Assembly (NCBI GenBank): GCA_046760445.1
Contig: JBHIEE010000086.1
Span: 1 to 12,557, forward strand
Direction of reading: 5' to 3'
Source: JBHIEE01 sp046760445
Lineage (GTDB): Bacteria > Acidobacteriota > Aminicenantia > JdFR-78
Length of the DNA: 12,557 nt
The notes beneath the pieces are model-generated. The model ran no database searches. It worked only from the letters and a program-made list of their open reading frames with translations, and was not told the origin of the DNA. The stretch's first letter is position 1. Every line of letters starts with the position of its first letter. Below, one piece after another: positions 1-7,334 of the stretch. The position numbers were made by a program, and so were the translations under genes.

Positions 1-32
1 GGCTTCGTCCTCTCAAACTTTGCCTTGGCCAT
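1..32 (-). CDS. tuf: Elongation factor Tu, N-terminal fragment (cut by window edge)
   Basis: Only the first ten codons and two bases of an eleventh are visible. They read MAKAKFERTKP, which matches the highly conserved EF-Tu N-terminus (M-x-K-x-KFERTKP). The position directly after fusA is the classic str operon order. EF-Tu is the cytosolic GTPase that delivers aminoacyl-tRNA to the ribosomal A site. The start is ATG at 32-30, preceded by a strong Shine-Dalgarno AAAGGAGGT at 45-37 with a 4-base spacer. The gap to the fusA stop is 17 bases, so it is almost certainly cotranscribed with fusA. No GTPase motif is visible because the rest lies outside the window; the call rests on the N-terminal signature and gene order. 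Confidence 0.93.
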   Translation of the reverse strand, partial: MAKAKFERTK

Positions 33-49
33 CAATACCTCCTTTCCGT

Positions 50-2146
50 TTATTTTCTAATTAAAACTTTCCTTTCTATTCCACCTAAAATATCTTTCAT
101 CACTTGATGAGGAGTGGGTTGATATTGATAAAACTCCATCGAGAATACTCCTCTTCCTTGCGTCAATGTTCTAATTACAGTGGCATATCCGAACATCTCC
201 GCTAAAGGAACGTAAGCTTTAAGAATTTTTGAACTTGCTTTTGCTTCCATGTCTTCAATCTTTCCTCTTCGAGAATTTAGATCTCCAGTAACATCCCCGA
301 TGTATTCTTCGGGTACAATTACTTCCAACTTCATTATCGGTTCAAGCAAAATCGGACTTGCCTTATAAAATGCTTCTTTAAAAGCTACAGACCCAGCAAT
401 TTTATAAGCAATATCAGAGGAATCAACCTCATGATAAGAACCGTCTACTAAGATTGTTCTTAAATCTGTAACCGGATAACCAGCTAAGACCCCAATTTCC
501 ATTGCTTCTTTTATCCCTGCTTCAATAGATGGAATAAAGCTTCCAGGAATAATCCCTCCTTTGATTTTATTTATAAATTCAAATCCTTTTCCTCTTTCTA
601 AAGGCTGAATCTTTATTTTGCAATGTCCGTATTGTCCTCGTCCGCCCGTTTGTCGGATATACTTCCCCTCTGCTTCTGCTTCTTCAGTAATAGTTTCTTT
701 ATAAGCTACCTGAGGCCGACCTACATTAGCCTGAACGTTAAATTCTCGTGACATTCGGTCAACCAAAATCTCCAAATGTAATTCTCCCATCCCAGAAATT
801 AAAGTCTGACCAGTCATTGGATCTTTCATCACCTTAAAGGTCGGGTCTTCCTGGGTTAATTTATCTAAGGTATTGGCTAATTTGGTATGATCACTTTTAG
901 TCTTAGGCTCAATCGCCACAGAAATCACTGGTTCTGGAAATTTGATTGACTCTAAAAGGATAAGGCGATTTCTTAAACAAAGAGTATCTCCAGTGGTAGA
1001 ATGTTTTAACGCCACTGTAGCAGCAATGTCACCCGCGTAAACTTCCCTTATCTCTTCTCTTTTATTAGAATGCATCTTTAATAACCGAGATATTCTTTCT
1101 TCTTTTTCCTTCGTTGAGTTGTAAATATATGAGCCTGCTTTTAAGAAACCAGAATAAACTCTAAAAAAAGCCAATTTTCCGACAAAAGGATCAGTCATAA
1201 TTTTAAAAATTAAAGCTGAAAAAGGCTCGCTGTCAGAAGCTTTTCTTATTTCTTTCTGACCACTTTTAGGATTGATTCCAGTAACAGGCGGAATATCTAC
1301 AGGAGAAGGTAAATAGTCTATAATCGCATCAAGAAGAGGATGAACTCCTTTATTTCTGAAAGAAGCTCCACAAAGTACAGGAGTTAATTTTAAGGAATTC
1401 ATACCATTTCTTAAAGCTTTTTTAATTTCAGTGGGATCGATAGGCTGATTTTCTAAATATTTCTCCATAATTTGATCATCTGTCTCACTCAATTTCTCTA
1501 ACATTTCATTCCTTTTCTCAAGAGCTATTTCCTGGTGCTCTTTGGAAATCTCTCTGACATCAAATTTTGCCCCAAACATTTCATCTTGCCATACAATTTC
1601 TTTCATATTAATTAAATCTATTACTCCCTTAAAATCTTCCTCACTTCCTAAAGGAAGTTGAATGGGAACTGGATTAGCTTTAATTCTCTTCTTCATTTGC
1701 TCGATCACTTCTAAAAAATCACTCCCTACTCGATCCATTTTGTTAACATAAGCAATTCTCGGGACTCCATATCTATCTGCCTGGCGCCAGACCGTCTCTG
1801 ACTGAGGTTCCACACCCCCTACTCCACAGAAAATAATTATTGCTCCATCTAATACTCTCAAGGAACGTTCTACCTCAGCAGTAAAATCTACATGTCCCGG
1901 GGTATCAATTATATTTATCCGATGTCCCTTCCAAAAACAGGTAGTAGCTGCTGAAGTAATGGTGATTCCTCTCTCTTGTTCTTGGGCCATCCAATCCATA
2001 ACAGCTGTCCCCTCGTCCACCTCTCCCATTTTATAAGTAATTCCTGCATAAAAAAGAATCCTCTCGGTAGTGGTAGTCTTTCCCGCATCTATATGAGCCA
2101 TAATTCCAATATTCCTTACTTTCTCGATCGGTATTTGTCGAGCCAA
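50..2146 (-). CDS. fusA: Elongation factor G (translocation GTPase)
   Basis: EF-G is the cytosolic GTPase that drives mRNA-tRNA translocation and, with ribosome recycling factor, splits ribosomes. At 698 residues it has normal length. The G domain shows the P-loop AHIDAGKT (17-24), switch I RGITITS (59-65), DTPGH (81-85, with the catalytic-type His85) and NKMD (135-138). Domain II carries HSTTGDTL, domain IV QTGGRGQYGH and the tip-loop region GSYHEVDSSD, and domain V a GDLNSRRG motif, so all five domains are present in order. The start codon is TTG at 2146-2144, chosen because the protein begins MARQIPIEKVRNIGIMAH as family members do and GGAGG lies 6 bases upstream; the nearest upstream ATG is out of frame. 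It lies 40 bases after rpsG and 17 before tuf. Synteny and intact motifs favour canonical EF-G1 over a paralogue. Confidence 0.98.
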   Translation of the reverse strand: MARQIPIEKVRNIGIMAHIDAGKTTTTERILFYAGITYKMGEVDEGTAVMDWMAQEQERGITITSAATTCFWKGHRINIIDTPGHVDFTAEVERSLRVLDGAIIIFCGVGGVEPQSETVWRQADRYGVPRIAYVNKMDRVGSDFLEVIEQMKKRIKANPVPIQLPLGSEEDFKGVIDLINMKEIVWQDEMFGAKFDVREISKEHQEIALEKRNEMLEKLSETDDQIMEKYLENQPIDPTEIKKALRNGMNSLKLTPVLCGASFRNKGVHPLLDAIIDYLPSPVDIPPVTGINPKSGQKEIRKASDSEPFSALIFKIMTDPFVGKLAFFRVYSGFLKAGSYIYNSTKEKEERISRLLKMHSNKREEIREVYAGDIAATVALKHSTTGDTLCLRNRLILLESIKFPEPVISVAIEPKTKSDHTKLANTLDKLTQEDPTFKVMKDPMTGQTLISGMGELHLEILVDRMSREFNVQANVGRPQVAYKETITEEAEAEGKYIRQTGGRGQYGHCKIKIQPLERGKGFEFINKIKGGIIPGSFIPSIEAGIKEAMEIGVLAGYPVTDLRTILVDGSYHEVDSSDIAYKIAGSVAFKEAFYKASPILLEPIMKLEVIVPEEYIGDVTGDLNSRRGKIEDMEAKASSKILKAYVPLAEMFGYATVIRTLTQGRGVFSMEFYQYQPTPHQVMKDILGGIERKVLIRK

Positions 2147-2186
2147 CTCTTTCCTCCATTCTCATTTAGCAGTATGATACTATCCC

Positions 2187-2657
2187 CTACCACCGATAGT
2201 GAGCAAAAGCCCTATTAGCTTCAGCCATTCTATGAGTGTCTTCTTTCTTTTTAATGGCTAATCCTCTTTTATTTACTGCATCAATAATCTCAGCAGCCAA
2301 CTTCTCTTTCATTGATTTTCCAGATCTTTCATGGACGTATCTCACTATCCATCTGATAGCTAATGAAATTGATCTATCACGAGGAACTTCCACTGGCACT
2401 TGATAAGTTGCTCCTCCTACTCTTCTTGATTTTGTCTCAAGGAGAGGTCTAACATTTTCTACTGCTTTTTGAAATTGCTTTAAAGGATCTTCTTTTGTTC
2501 TGTTTTTAACTTCTTCCATTGCTCCATAAACTATTTTCTGAGCTAAACTTTTCTTCCCTTTTTTCATAACCACATTAATGAATTTAGCAATAAGTGTACT
2601 ATTATAAAATGGATCAGGATCGATTTTCCTTTTTGTTACAACTCTTCTCCTTGGCAT
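2187..2657 (-). CDS. rpsG: 30S ribosomal protein S7
   Basis: S7 is a primary assembly protein that binds the 3' major domain of 16S rRNA and sits in the 30S head near the E-site tRNA. The protein has 156 residues, the usual bacterial length. It begins MPRRRVVTKRKIDPDPFYNS and contains the conserved block RRVGGATYQVPVEV (about 79-92), a helical core through SLAIRWIV, and a C-terminus ending EANRAFAHYRW. The ATG start has the Shine-Dalgarno AAAGGAG at 2674-2668, which overlaps the TAA stop of rpsL (2675-2673), so rpsL and rpsG are probably translationally coupled. In E. coli S7 represses its own operon by binding mRNA between rpsL and rpsG. Here that gap is only 15 bases, so an E. coli-type site cannot fit entirely within it. 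Confidence 0.98.
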   Translation of the reverse strand: MPRRRVVTKRKIDPDPFYNSTLIAKFINVVMKKGKKSLAQKIVYGAMEEVKNRTKEDPLKQFQKAVENVRPLLETKSRRVGGATYQVPVEVPRDRSISLAIRWIVRYVHERSGKSMKEKLAAEIIDAVNKRGLAIKKKEDTHRMAEANRAFAHYRW

Positions 2658-2672
2658 ATATCTTTTTCTCCT

Positions 2673-3062
2673 TTACTGAGCTATTCTTTTTTCTTTTGGT
2701 CTTTTTGCTCCATATTTTGAACGGCCTTGTCTTCTATCTTCCACCCCTATACTATCCAAAGCTCCTCGGATAACATGATAACGAACTCCAGGCAAATCCT
2801 TTACTCGACCGCCCCTGAGAAGAACAATTGAATGTTCTTGTAAAGTATGACCAATTCCTGGTATATAAGCCGTCACTTCCATACCATTAGTTAATCTCAC
2901 TCGGGCAACTTTTCTTAAAGCTGAGTTAGGTTTCTTCGGTGTAGTGGTAAACACCCTGGTACATACCCCTCTCTTCTGAGGACAGCCTTCTAATGCAGGA
3001 GATTTACTCTTCGATTTCTGTTTCTTCCTGCCCTTTCTTATAATTTGATTTATTGTAGGCAA
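2673..3062 (-). CDS. rpsL: 30S ribosomal protein S12
   Basis: S12 lies at the decoding centre of the 30S subunit and affects accuracy of tRNA selection. The protein has 129 residues, close to the family norm of about 124. It contains GCPQKRGVCTRVFTTTPKKPNSALRK (26-51, shown here only as landmarks) and LRGGRVKDLPGVRYH (82-96). Lys43 and Lys88, the sites of classic streptomycin-resistance substitutions, are both unchanged, as is Asp89, the residue methylthiolated in E. coli. The start is TTG at 3062-3060, supported by the canonical protein beginning MPTINQ and by AAAGGAGGAGG at 3078-3068, 5 bases upstream. It is the first gene after the promoter that overlaps the end of rpoC and is followed 15 bases later by rpsG. 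Confidence 0.98.
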   Translation of the reverse strand: MPTINQIIRKGRKKQKSKSKSPALEGCPQKRGVCTRVFTTTPKKPNSALRKVARVRLTNGMEVTAYIPGIGHTLQEHSIVLLRGGRVKDLPGVRYHVIRGALDSIGVEDRRQGRSKYGAKRPKEKRIAQ

Positions 3063-3078
3063 AAGAACCTCCTCCTTT
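3063..3078 (-). promoter_or_regulatory. Strong ribosome binding site deciding the TTG start of rpsL
   Basis: The minus strand reads AAAGGAGGAGG (3078-3068), then five bases, then TTG (3062-3060). The extended purine tract offers two overlapping GGAGG registers. No in-frame ATG or GTG lies nearby that would preserve the family N-terminus, so this site fixes TTG as the start. Confidence 0.85.
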
Positions 3079-3097
3079 AATTTCAGAGTATAAGTTT

Positions 3098-3128
3098 CTC
3101 CTTTCGAAGGAAGTGTATTTCTTCCTTC
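3098..3128 (-). promoter_or_regulatory. rpsL leader with two mutually exclusive hairpins
   Basis: Within the untranslated leader, GAAGGAAG (3128-3121) and CTTCCTTC (3113-3106) form a perfect 8-bp inverted repeat around the 7-base loop AAATACA. The second arm can instead fold forward: TTCCTT (3112-3107) pairs with AAGGAG (3103-3098), five Watson-Crick pairs plus one wobble, around the 3-base loop CGA. AAAGGAG at 3104-3098 also resembles a Shine-Dalgarno sequence but no usable start codon follows it. There is no U-run after either stem, so neither is a standard intrinsic terminator. A role in translational or autogenous control of the str operon is an inference. Confidence 0.5.
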
Positions 3129-3134
3129 AGAGGA

Positions 3135-3170
3135 TTGTATGATAATAGCAAAAAATATAAGCTATGTCAA
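3135..3170 (-). promoter_or_regulatory. Sigma70-type promoter for the str operon, overlapping the rpoC stop codon
   Basis: On the minus strand the -35 box is a perfect TTGACA (3170-3165), followed by a 17-base spacer and the -10 box TATTAT (3147-3142), 5 of 6 to consensus. The three bases before the -10 are TGC, so it also has an extended -10 (TGn) element. The predicted transcription start is an A at 3136 or 3135, giving a leader of about 73 bases before rpsL. The rpoC stop codon TGA (3169-3167) lies inside the -35 box. Spacing and sequence are close to ideal for a housekeeping sigma factor, and the location just ahead of a new operon supports function. Confidence 0.85.
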
Positions 3171-6100
3171 GATTTCTGAGGAGTGGAAGGAATTTCAGGG
3201 GAGGCTCCAACTTCCTCTGAAGGCTTTAATTCTTCACCTTCTTCTTCTACAATTCTCATACTTCGATAGTATTTAAAACCTGTTCCGGCTGGAATGAGCC
3301 TACCCATTATTATGTTTTCTTTGAGTCCCCTGAGATAATCTATTTTACCATATAAACTTGCCTCAGTAAGAACTCTTGTTGTTTCCTGAAATGAAGCAGC
3401 TGAAATAAAACTTTCTGTACTTAATGCACTCTTAGTAATTCCTAAAAGTAATGGCTGGGCTTTGGCTGGTCTCCCTCCTTGAGTAATAATCTTCTCATTC
3501 TCCTCTTGGAATTTGAATTTATCCACTTGTTCATCAACCAAGAAATCAGTATCTCCCACTTCTTCAACTTTAACCCACCTCATCATCTGTCTAATTATTA
3601 TTTCAATGTGCTTATCATTAATTGACACTCCTTGAAGTCGATACACTTCCTGAATTTCTCTCAGAAGATAATCAGCTAACTCTTTTTCTCCTAAAACACG
3701 AAGAATATCATGAGGATTGACCGGTCCATCCATCAATGGATCTCCAGCTCTTATTCTATCTCCCTCTTGGACAGATAGATGAGACCAACGAGGAATTAAA
3801 TATTCTCTTTCGACCCCTTCATCATTTTTTATTATTATCTTTCGATAACCTCTTGAAATCCCACCAAATTCTACCTTACCATTTATCTCAGTTATCACTG
3901 CTGGTGATTTCGGCTTCCTCGCTTCAAAAAGTTCTTCCGCTCGAGGGAGACCTCCTGTAATATCTTTGGTTCGGGTTACTTCCCGAGGAATTTTGGCTAA
4001 AACTTCTCCCGGATAAACATAAGTGTTGTCCTTAATCATTAAATGTGCTCCTGAAGGGAGAAAATATGTTCTAACTATCTTTCCTTCTTTGTCTTTTACT
4101 ACCATTTGAGGCTGCATCTTTTCTTCAAAACTCTCTACTATCACCTGCCTTCTTAATCCTGTAAGTTCATCCTGTTCTTCTTCCATGGTTACTCCTTCTA
4201 TCACATCCTTAAAACAGGCGGTTCCTTTTTTCTCAGTTAATATTGAAGTAGTATAAGGATCCCATTCAACAAATTTCTGCCGAGCTTTTACCTCTTCTCC
4301 ATCTCTAACCAACAATTTTGCTCCATAAACAATTTGATAGTGCTCCCGTTCTCTTCCTCTATGATCAAGAATAGCTATATAACCGTTTCTATTCATTACA
4401 ATTAAATTACCTTCTTTATCGGTTACTGTTTGGAGATTGATAAATTTTATTTTTCCATCTCCCTTAGCCTCCAGTTGATATTGTTCAGCTACCCGACTTG
4501 CTACTCCACCAATATGGAAAGTTCTCATTGTTAACTGAGTCCCTGGTTCCCCAATAGATTGAGCAGCAATGATCCCAACTGCTTCTCCTAATTCGCCCAA
4601 TTTCCCACTCGCCATATTGCGGCCGTAGCACATCCGACAGACGCCTCTTTTAGATTCACAGGTTAAAACAGATCGAATTTTTACTCTCTCTATACCCAGA
4701 TTTTGAAATTTAAGAGCTATTTCTTCAGTTATCTCCTGATTTGGTTCAACAATTACTTCACCTGAGTCAGGATCCACCACTCTTTCCAGAACGATTCGGC
4801 CAATTACTCGATCATTAAAAGGTTCGATAATTTCTCCATTTTCAACTATGGCACTAACATATATTCCATTTATTGTCCCGCAATCTTCCTCAGTAACCAC
4901 TACGTCCTGGGCAACATCAACTAATTTTCTTGTTAAATAACCTGAATTGGCTGTTTTTAAAGCAGTATCAGCCAATCCTTTTCGAGCTCCATGAGTGGAA
5001 ATAAAATACTGAAGAACAGTGAGTCCTTCTCTAAGATTGGTTAAGATTGGCGTTTCTATTATTTCTCCAGAGGGTTTGGCCATTAACCCCCGCATTCCTG
5101 CTAACTGTCGAATTTGCTGTTTACTTCCTCTCGCTCCTGAATCGGTCATTATATATAATGAATTTAACTCAGAACCTTCTATACTCAACTTCTTCATTTC
5201 CTCAAACATAACATCACCAACTTTATTGGTTACTGCTTCCCAAATAGCAACTACTTTATTATATCTCTCGCCATAAGAAATAATACCTTCTCGATATTGC
5301 TTCTCTACTCTTAATATCTCTTTCCGGGCGGTCTCAACTAATTCCTCCTTCACTTGAGGAACAATCAGATCTCCAATACCCAATGAAAAACCAGCCTTAG
5401 TGGCATAATAAAACCCTAACTCTTTCATCTCATCTAACATCTTATTTGTTGGTCCTAAACCGCATTTTAAATAAGTATAATAAACTAAATTCCCTAAGCC
5501 CTTTTTCTTTAAAACACCATTAACAAAAGGCATTTCCGAAGGCAAGATGTTATTAAAAATAATCCTCCCTGGAGTAGTGGTAATAATTTCGTTCTTTAAC
5601 TCTTGAGTTGGACAATTAACCACATCCTGGTCATCATAAAAAGTTGCTAAGTTCATCAGTTTCCCACTATATCTTACTCGAATAGGAGCCTGAAGGTGGA
5701 CTTTAGAACTTTCAAGAACAAAAAGAACCTCCTCAAATGAACTAAAGATTCTTCCTTCTCCTTTAACTCCAGATTTGGACATTGTTAGATAATAACAGCC
5801 TAAAACCATATCCTGACTGGGCACAGCTAATGGCCGCCCATGAGCAGGAGAAAGAATGTTATGAGAGGCAAGCATTAATGTCGAAGCCTCTATTTGAGCT
5901 TCTACTGAAAGAGGAATATGTACTGCCATCTGGTCACCATCGAAATCGGCGTTAAAGGCAGCACAAACTAAGGGATGAATTCTTATGGCTTTACCTTCAA
6001 TCAAAACAGGCTCGAAAGCCTGAATGCCCAATCGGTGAAGAGTGGGGGCTCGATTTAAAAGAACAGGATGTTCTTTGACCACTTCCTCTAAATAATCCCA

Positions 6101-7321
6101 TACCTCCGACCTTTCTTGTTCCACCCATTCACGAGCAACTTTAACACTAGGTACTAATCCTTCTTTTTCTAACCGATTAAAAACAAATGGCTTAAAGAGT
6201 TCTAAAGCCATTTTCTTAGGTAACCCACATTGATGTAATTTAAGTTCAGGCCCAACAACTATTACCGAGCGACCAGAATAATCTACTCTCTTTCCTAAAA
6301 GATTTTGTCTGAATCTACCTTGTTTTCCTTTTAAAGCTTCACTTAATGATTTTAATGGCCTTCTATTGGCACCTAAATGAACTTTTCCTCTCCGACCATT
6401 ATCAAAGAGAGCATCTACTGCTTCTTGAAGCATTCTTTTCTCATTTCGAATAATTAATTCGGGTGCCCTAAGCTCCATTAATTTCTTTAATCTATTATTC
6501 CGATTAATTACTCTTCGATATAAATCATTCAAATCTGATGTAGCAAATCTCCCTCCATCCAGTCTAACTAAAGGTCTTAAATCAGGTGGAATTACAGGAA
6601 TTACATCTAAAATCATCCATCCCGGTTTATTACCTGATTTTTTAAGAGCCTTAATTATTCTCAGCCTCTTAGCATACCGAAGTTTTTTCTGTTGGGAAGT
6701 TTCTTTTTTCATTAATTTCCGTAATCGAACTACTTCTTTATCAATATTAACTTTTTTAAGTAATTCTTTAATCGCCTCTGCTCCCATTAAAGCTCTAAAT
6801 GAATCTCCATGCTTTTCTTTAGCTTGATTGTATTCTTCCTCAGTAAGAATTTGCCTTTCTTTTAAGGGGGTATTGCCCGGATCAATGACGACAAATGCTT
6901 CAAAGTATAATATCTTTTCTAAATCTTTGATAGATAAATCTAATACTAATCCTATTCTGCTTGGTGGGCCTTTAAAAAACCAAATATGAGCAACTGGAGT
7001 AGCTAATTTAATATGGCCCATTCTTTCCCGACGAACTTTTGATTTAGTCACTTCCACTCCACATCTTTCGCAGATGATTCCTCGATATTTCATCCTTTTA
7101 TATTTTCCACATAAACATTCATAATCATTTATTGGCCCAAAAATTTTGGCACAAAAAAGACCATCCTTCTCCGGTTTAAAAGTCCGATAATTAATCGTCT
7201 CAGGTTTTGTCACTTCTCCCCATGACCAGCTTAGAATTTTTTCTGGAGAGGCGATACTTATCCTTACCTGGTCAAAATCTACAGCTGCTCTTGAAGTTTT
7301 CTGTGGCTCTTTCCTACTCAT
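3167..7321 (-). CDS. rpoC: DNA-directed RNA polymerase subunit beta'
   Basis: The largest RNA polymerase subunit, which carries the catalytic Mg2+ site. With the start chosen here it has 1384 residues. The N-terminal zinc site is Cys69, Cys71, Cys84 and Cys87. The active-site motif NADFDGD (457-463) supplies Asp459, Asp461 and Asp463. The bridge helix spans about 764-800 and the second zinc site is Cys814, Cys888, Cys895 and Cys898. The trigger loop region (about 913-943) contains QSIGEPGTQLTMRTFHIGG. About 165 residues resembling the E. coli SI3 insertion follow (945-1110), then the conserved KDITGGLPR. The last 20 or so residues form an acidic, Ser/Pro-rich, probably disordered tail. ATG at 7321-7319 is preferred over an in-frame GTG at 7351 because AAAGGAGG lies 5 bases upstream of it and the GTG has no Shine-Dalgarno. 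It overlaps rpoB by 8 bases. Confidence 0.98.
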   Translation of the reverse strand: MSRKEPQKTSRAAVDFDQVRISIASPEKILSWSWGEVTKPETINYRTFKPEKDGLFCAKIFGPINDYECLCGKYKRMKYRGIICERCGVEVTKSKVRRERMGHIKLATPVAHIWFFKGPPSRIGLVLDLSIKDLEKILYFEAFVVIDPGNTPLKERQILTEEEYNQAKEKHGDSFRALMGAEAIKELLKKVNIDKEVVRLRKLMKKETSQQKKLRYAKRLRIIKALKKSGNKPGWMILDVIPVIPPDLRPLVRLDGGRFATSDLNDLYRRVINRNNRLKKLMELRAPELIIRNEKRMLQEAVDALFDNGRRGKVHLGANRRPLKSLSEALKGKQGRFRQNLLGKRVDYSGRSVIVVGPELKLHQCGLPKKMALELFKPFVFNRLEKEGLVPSVKVAREWVEQERSEVWDYLEEVVKEHPVLLNRAPTLHRLGIQAFEPVLIEGKAIRIHPLVCAAFNADFDGDQMAVHIPLSVEAQIEASTLMLASHNILSPAHGRPLAVPSQDMVLGCYYLTMSKSGVKGEGRIFSSFEEVLFVLESSKVHLQAPIRVRYSGKLMNLATFYDDQDVVNCPTQELKNEIITTTPGRIIFNNILPSEMPFVNGVLKKKGLGNLVYYTYLKCGLGPTNKMLDEMKELGFYYATKAGFSLGIGDLIVPQVKEELVETARKEILRVEKQYREGIISYGERYNKVVAIWEAVTNKVGDVMFEEMKKLSIEGSELNSLYIMTDSGARGSKQQIRQLAGMRGLMAKPSGEIIETPILTNLREGLTVLQYFISTHGARKGLADTALKTANSGYLTRKLVDVAQDVVVTEEDCGTINGIYVSAIVENGEIIEPFNDRVIGRIVLERVVDPDSGEVIVEPNQEITEEIALKFQNLGIERVKIRSVLTCESKRGVCRMCYGRNMASGKLGELGEAVGIIAAQSIGEPGTQLTMRTFHIGGVASRVAEQYQLEAKGDGKIKFINLQTVTDKEGNLIVMNRNGYIAILDHRGREREHYQIVYGAKLLVRDGEEVKARQKFVEWDPYTTSILTEKKGTACFKDVIEGVTMEEEQDELTGLRRQVIVESFEEKMQPQMVVKDKEGKIVRTYFLPSGAHLMIKDNTYVYPGEVLAKIPREVTRTKDITGGLPRAEELFEARKPKSPAVITEINGKVEFGGISRGYRKIIIKNDEGVEREYLIPRWSHLSVQEGDRIRAGDPLMDGPVNPHDILRVLGEKELADYLLREIQEVYRLQGVSINDKHIEIIIRQMMRWVKVEEVGDTDFLVDEQVDKFKFQEENEKIITQGGRPAKAQPLLLGITKSALSTESFISAASFQETTRVLTEASLYGKIDYLRGLKENIIMGRLIPAGTGFKYYRSMRIVEEEGEELKPSEEVGASPEIPSTPQKS

Positions 7322-7334
7322 TGCTTCCTCCTTT
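7314..7334 (-). promoter_or_regulatory. rpoB-rpoC start-stop overlap and embedded ribosome binding site
   Basis: The last codons of rpoB (for Lys-Lys-Gly-Gly-Ser-Asn-Glu) contain AAAGGAGG at 7334-7327. Five bases later the rpoC ATG (7321-7319) begins inside the rpoB Asn-Glu codons. The shared 8 bases read ATGAGTAG, ending with the rpoB stop TAG (7316-7314). A ribosome finishing beta would stop right at the beta' start, so coupled translation giving near-equal amounts of the two subunits is the natural inference. Confidence 0.85.

Noticed and set aside
2147..2186. AGTAT-C-ATACT palindrome in the rpsG-fusA gap
   Set aside because: A one-base loop cannot form a hairpin, and the AT-rich 5-bp repeat is expected by chance.
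1976..2218. Plus-strand open frame of 80 codons across the fusA start and rpsG end
   Set aside because: It lies opposite two certain genes, has no recognisable domain and no supporting ribosome binding site; it is a shadow of the coding strand. The other plus-strand frames (for example 3736-3960, 8404-8808 and 11680-11865) are rejected for the same reason.
3106..3128. The rpsL leader hairpin as a transcription terminator for rpoC
   Set aside because: No U-run follows the stem, and it lies downstream of the predicted str transcription start.
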